NCBI RefSeq assembly: GCF_019059575.1
Contig: NW_024881706.1
Location: 620,001 to 684,000 of the forward strand
Origin: Amphibalanus amphitrite
Taxonomy: Eukaryota > Arthropoda > Thecostraca > Balanomorpha > Balanidae
Direction of reading: 5' to 3'
Length of the DNA: 64,000 nt
The translations under genes were made by a program, and so were the position numbers. The notes beneath the pieces were generated by a model. The model saw only the letters and a list, made by a program, of their open reading frames with translations. It was not told where the DNA came from and did no database searches. Shown here piece after piece: positions 62,411 through 64,000 of the stretch. How positions within the stretch are numbered: the stretch's first letter is position 1; the number at the start of each line of letters is the position of its first letter.

Positions 62411-64000
62411 CTACGGGACGGAGAGCGGGGTCAGCAAGGTCAGGTCAGGGCAGAGCAGAGCGTGCAGGGCAGCACAGGGCCGGGTAGGGTATTGAGAGCA
62501 CTACAGGGCAAGACGGTAAGAGATAGCATAGCACAGAAAAAGAAACCAAACTGTGAAAAAAACATGGCAGTAAAGCTGGGAGGGACCACGGACCCATACA
62601 CGAGACTGGAGAAAGCACAGAGCAGTCTCGGGAGAGATATCAGACAGTTTGTCGCGATGGTATGCATGAGTTTGGCATCGTATGCCCTCAGAGGCCGCCT
62701 GGAGAGCCATGGCATCTCGACGGTGAACTGTAAGTCGTATTGGATGGAGTCGTCAGAAAGAATGGCAGATTGTACGGCCGGCGGCCGCCGGTCCGGCCAG
62801 CTGTGCCGAGTATCACCGAGCCCGGCCCGAGTCGGGATATCCCGGAGCCTCCCCACTGAGAGGGAAGCACAGCACAGGTCCGCGACTCGAGCGTCGTCGC
62901 ACGGCCGGCCTAATGCTGACACAGCGGCCAAGGCACGACATAAAGCACGCTCAGCCGTCCCCAGGCCGCTAACCACGGCGGGTGCCGTCACGGCGACCAA
63001 TGAGGGGCGTCCATCACGGCCTGCACCCCGCAGGTCTGTAGTGCACACTGCACACTGCACTGTGCACTGTGCACGCCCGCCGTGACAGACCTTGGCCGGG
63101 AGACAAAGCTGCGAAACCGAGAGGAAAAACCGGCCGACCGGCTCGCTCCCGAGAGGTGTCGCCGGCCGCGCTGGTCGTTCCCACGCTGGGTAAAAACGGC
63201 CGCCACTGGTCACACAGGGTGGTGCGCACCCGCGCCGTGACGGCTCCCGGTGCAGGCGACCGGCGGCCGCTCTCGGATAAAAGAACTGGGCCACCCGAGC
63301 AGCAGCAGCAACGGCAGGGCAGGCGTGGTCCACCGCTGGCCCACATCGCTGACAGATTTCCGAGCGGCTGACTGCGCCGCGCAGAGACCGGCTGGAGATG
63401 TCAGCTGAGACGACAGCCGGGAGCTGCAGCACTGCGCTGCGCTGCGCCGGGCCGGCGGCTGCGTGCGACCGGTCGGGAATCGTTCATCACCCGGTGTCAG
63501 AGAGGTCTCCGGGGACTCTGGGCTGTCGCCGTCTCACACCCACCCACCCGAGTCCCCAGCTGACGCCGTGGGACTCGGTCGGTCGCCGGCGGCGGCGCGT
63601 CACGGCCGAGCGGAACTCGGCGAGTTCGAGCGCGGCTCGGCCGGCCGCATCAGCGGCATTTGGCCGGAGCCAGCCTGTAGCTCTGCAGGGTCTGCACTGC
63701 ACGCCCGTCCCGCCGGGAATATCAGAGGTGTCAGCTGTCCACGCGGGCAGTGTGGTCTGGTGTCCGAGCAGAACCCAGCGTGTGCTGACAGTGTGAACAG
63801 ATGACGGAAGGCAGCACGTGGCGTCCAAAAAACAGCCGACGAGCGAAGTAGTCCCGGCACCACCACCCCCAGAACAAACTAGTCCAGCACAAGCACACCC
63901 AAAACAAACTTAGCCCAGTACAACCACTCCCAGAACAAACTAGTCCCCGCACGGCGCCCATTGAGCAGGAAGAACCTTATGAGACTCGAAAGGCTCCGTC
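62411..64000 (-). other. trc: Upstream NDR kinase intron (to window edge)
   Basis: The exon with the glycine loop (GxGxxGE) expected before VRLVQKK is not found here, so this is taken as intron. There is a short palindromic GTGCACTGTGCAC-type run at 63040-63077 and a repeated CCCAGAACAAACTAGTCC unit at about 63865-63950. Confidence 0.45.

Overview
This is eukaryotic nuclear DNA with intron-rich protein genes, GT-AG introns and many transposon remnants; there are no operons. The protein sequences look arthropod. The NDR kinase, in particular, reads like the arthropod Tricornered form, and one repeat has a CCTAA (TTAGG-type) core. The GC-rich coding sequence and general style would fit a crustacean, perhaps a barnacle, but the species is a guess.

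Five genes can be reconstructed exon by exon, with splice phases that close in every case. (1) Larp1, minus strand, 1-6802, 5' part only, running off the left edge. (2) A ZnT1/SLC30A1-type zinc exporter, plus strand, 13326-23764, complete, 7 exons, 428 aa. (3) A TMEM86-type lysoplasmalogenase, minus strand, 29748-39389, complete, 5 exons, 284 aa. (4) XPC, plus strand, 42946-49301, complete, 6 exons, 1136 aa. (5) An NDR/STK38/Tricornered kinase, minus strand, 50374-62410, 8 exons, missing its N-terminus, which lies beyond the right edge. They are unrelated housekeeping functions: RNA binding, zinc export, ether-lipid metabolism, DNA damage recognition and growth or morphogenesis kinase signalling. 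Larp1/ZnT1 and TMEM86/XPC are divergent pairs. XPC and the kinase converge.

Mobile DNA: a 5'-truncated I-group LINE with a 12-bp target duplication and an ATC tail (26517-28696); a TTAA-flanked MITE family with three copies, two of them nested at an internal TTAA; a hAT-type non-autonomous element with an 8-bp duplication (35022-35898); and several other terminal-inverted-repeat or foldback elements.

The most unusual signal is that short tandem duplications or minisatellites sit directly on splice junctions. At least eight of the roughly 48 junctions in the window carry repeats that copy the splice site itself, often with branch-point-like sequence or exon ends, across three genes. One case (TMEM86 exon 3) offers extra donors that stay in frame without a stop. 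The kinase also has a nine-residue insertion at an exon border that may have the same origin.

The two divergent intergenic regions (about 6.9-12.4 kb and 39.2-42.8 kb) are clearly AT-rich, while genes, introns and the other intergenic DNA are mostly GC-rich.
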